In this document: positions 11,857 to 11,886 of the stretch, in pieces
How positions within the stretch are numbered: the stretch's first letter is position 1
Layout: each line of letters starts with the position of its first letter
NCBI GenBank assembly: GCA_031274565.1
Contig: JAISPY010000218.1
Span: forward strand, 1 to 11,886
Direction: 5' to 3'
Length of the DNA: 11,886 nucleotides
Origin: Treponema sp.
Lineage (GTDB): Bacteria; Spirochaetota; Spirochaetia; Treponematales; Breznakiellaceae
The notes under the pieces: generated by a model
Database searches by the model: none
What the model was told of the DNA's origin: nothing
What the model saw: only the letters and a program-made list of their open reading frames with translations
Position numbers and translations under genes: made by a program

Positions 11857-11882
11857 TATGAAAATGAATGTTATTTTCATAT
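11856..11882. promoter_or_regulatory. Palindromic Fur/Zur-type operator candidate
   Basis: ATATGAAAAT (11856-11865) and ATTTTCATAT (11873-11882) form a perfect 10-base inverted repeat around a 7-base centre. The AT-rich content and size fit Fur-superfamily boxes. It abuts the -35 of the repressor gene and lies at the window edge, where it could also control a divergent plus-strand gene. Confidence 0.65.
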
Positions 11883-11886
11883 ATAT

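Overview
The window looks like a piece of a spirochaete chromosome, most likely a Treponema of the termite-gut type. This is inferred from moderate-to-high GC, periplasmic binding proteins that use either a lipobox or an '...AGG' signal cleavage region, and the mix of families; no rRNA or marker gene settles it. Genes are dense. Bases 1-9987 are all on the plus strand and 10015-11821 are all on the minus strand, with the two blocks converging on a strong terminator (9942-9987).

Layout: (a) 3-908, the 3' end of an outer-membrane beta-barrel gene, closed by a clear terminator. (b) 976-4960, a sugar (CUT1-type) ABC importer operon with its own promoter and structured leader: a lipoprotein binding protein, an internal terminator-like hairpin, two permeases, and a GNAT acetyltransferase resembling the C-terminal domain of O-GlcNAcase. 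No ATPase gene is present. (c) 4984-5043, a decayed inverted repeat, then a small FMN/PNPOx-fold protein with an operator-like palindrome at its start. (d) 5627-7501, glmS, which makes glucosamine-6-phosphate and so shares an amino-sugar theme with the acetyltransferase. (e) 7501-8380, a BrnT/BrnA toxin-antitoxin module flanked by two copies of a 51-base direct repeat. The downstream copy is followed by a fragment of a second brnT, so this is a partly deleted duplication. (f) 8377-9869, a MATE efflux pump preceded by its own promoter, a 10-codon leader ORF and an RNA fold that can hide the pump's ribosome binding site.

(g) The minus-strand block is a metal-homeostasis operon: a Fur/Zur-family repressor (11375-11821), a 99-residue membrane protein with a His/Cys 'CPxC' cluster overlapping it by ATGA, and a ZnuA-like binding protein (10015-10965) with a Glu-rich loop in place of the usual His-rich one. 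A perfect 10-base inverted repeat at the right edge lies against the -35 of the repressor promoter. It is the likely operator, perhaps shared with a divergent gene outside the window. The repressor appears to be made from a leaderless mRNA.

The most interesting items are the translational-attenuation-like leader of the MATE gene, the toxin-antitoxin duplication scar, and the zinc operon with its unusual small Cys/His membrane protein and acidic binding-protein loop. All functional statements come from reading sequence; no searches were run.
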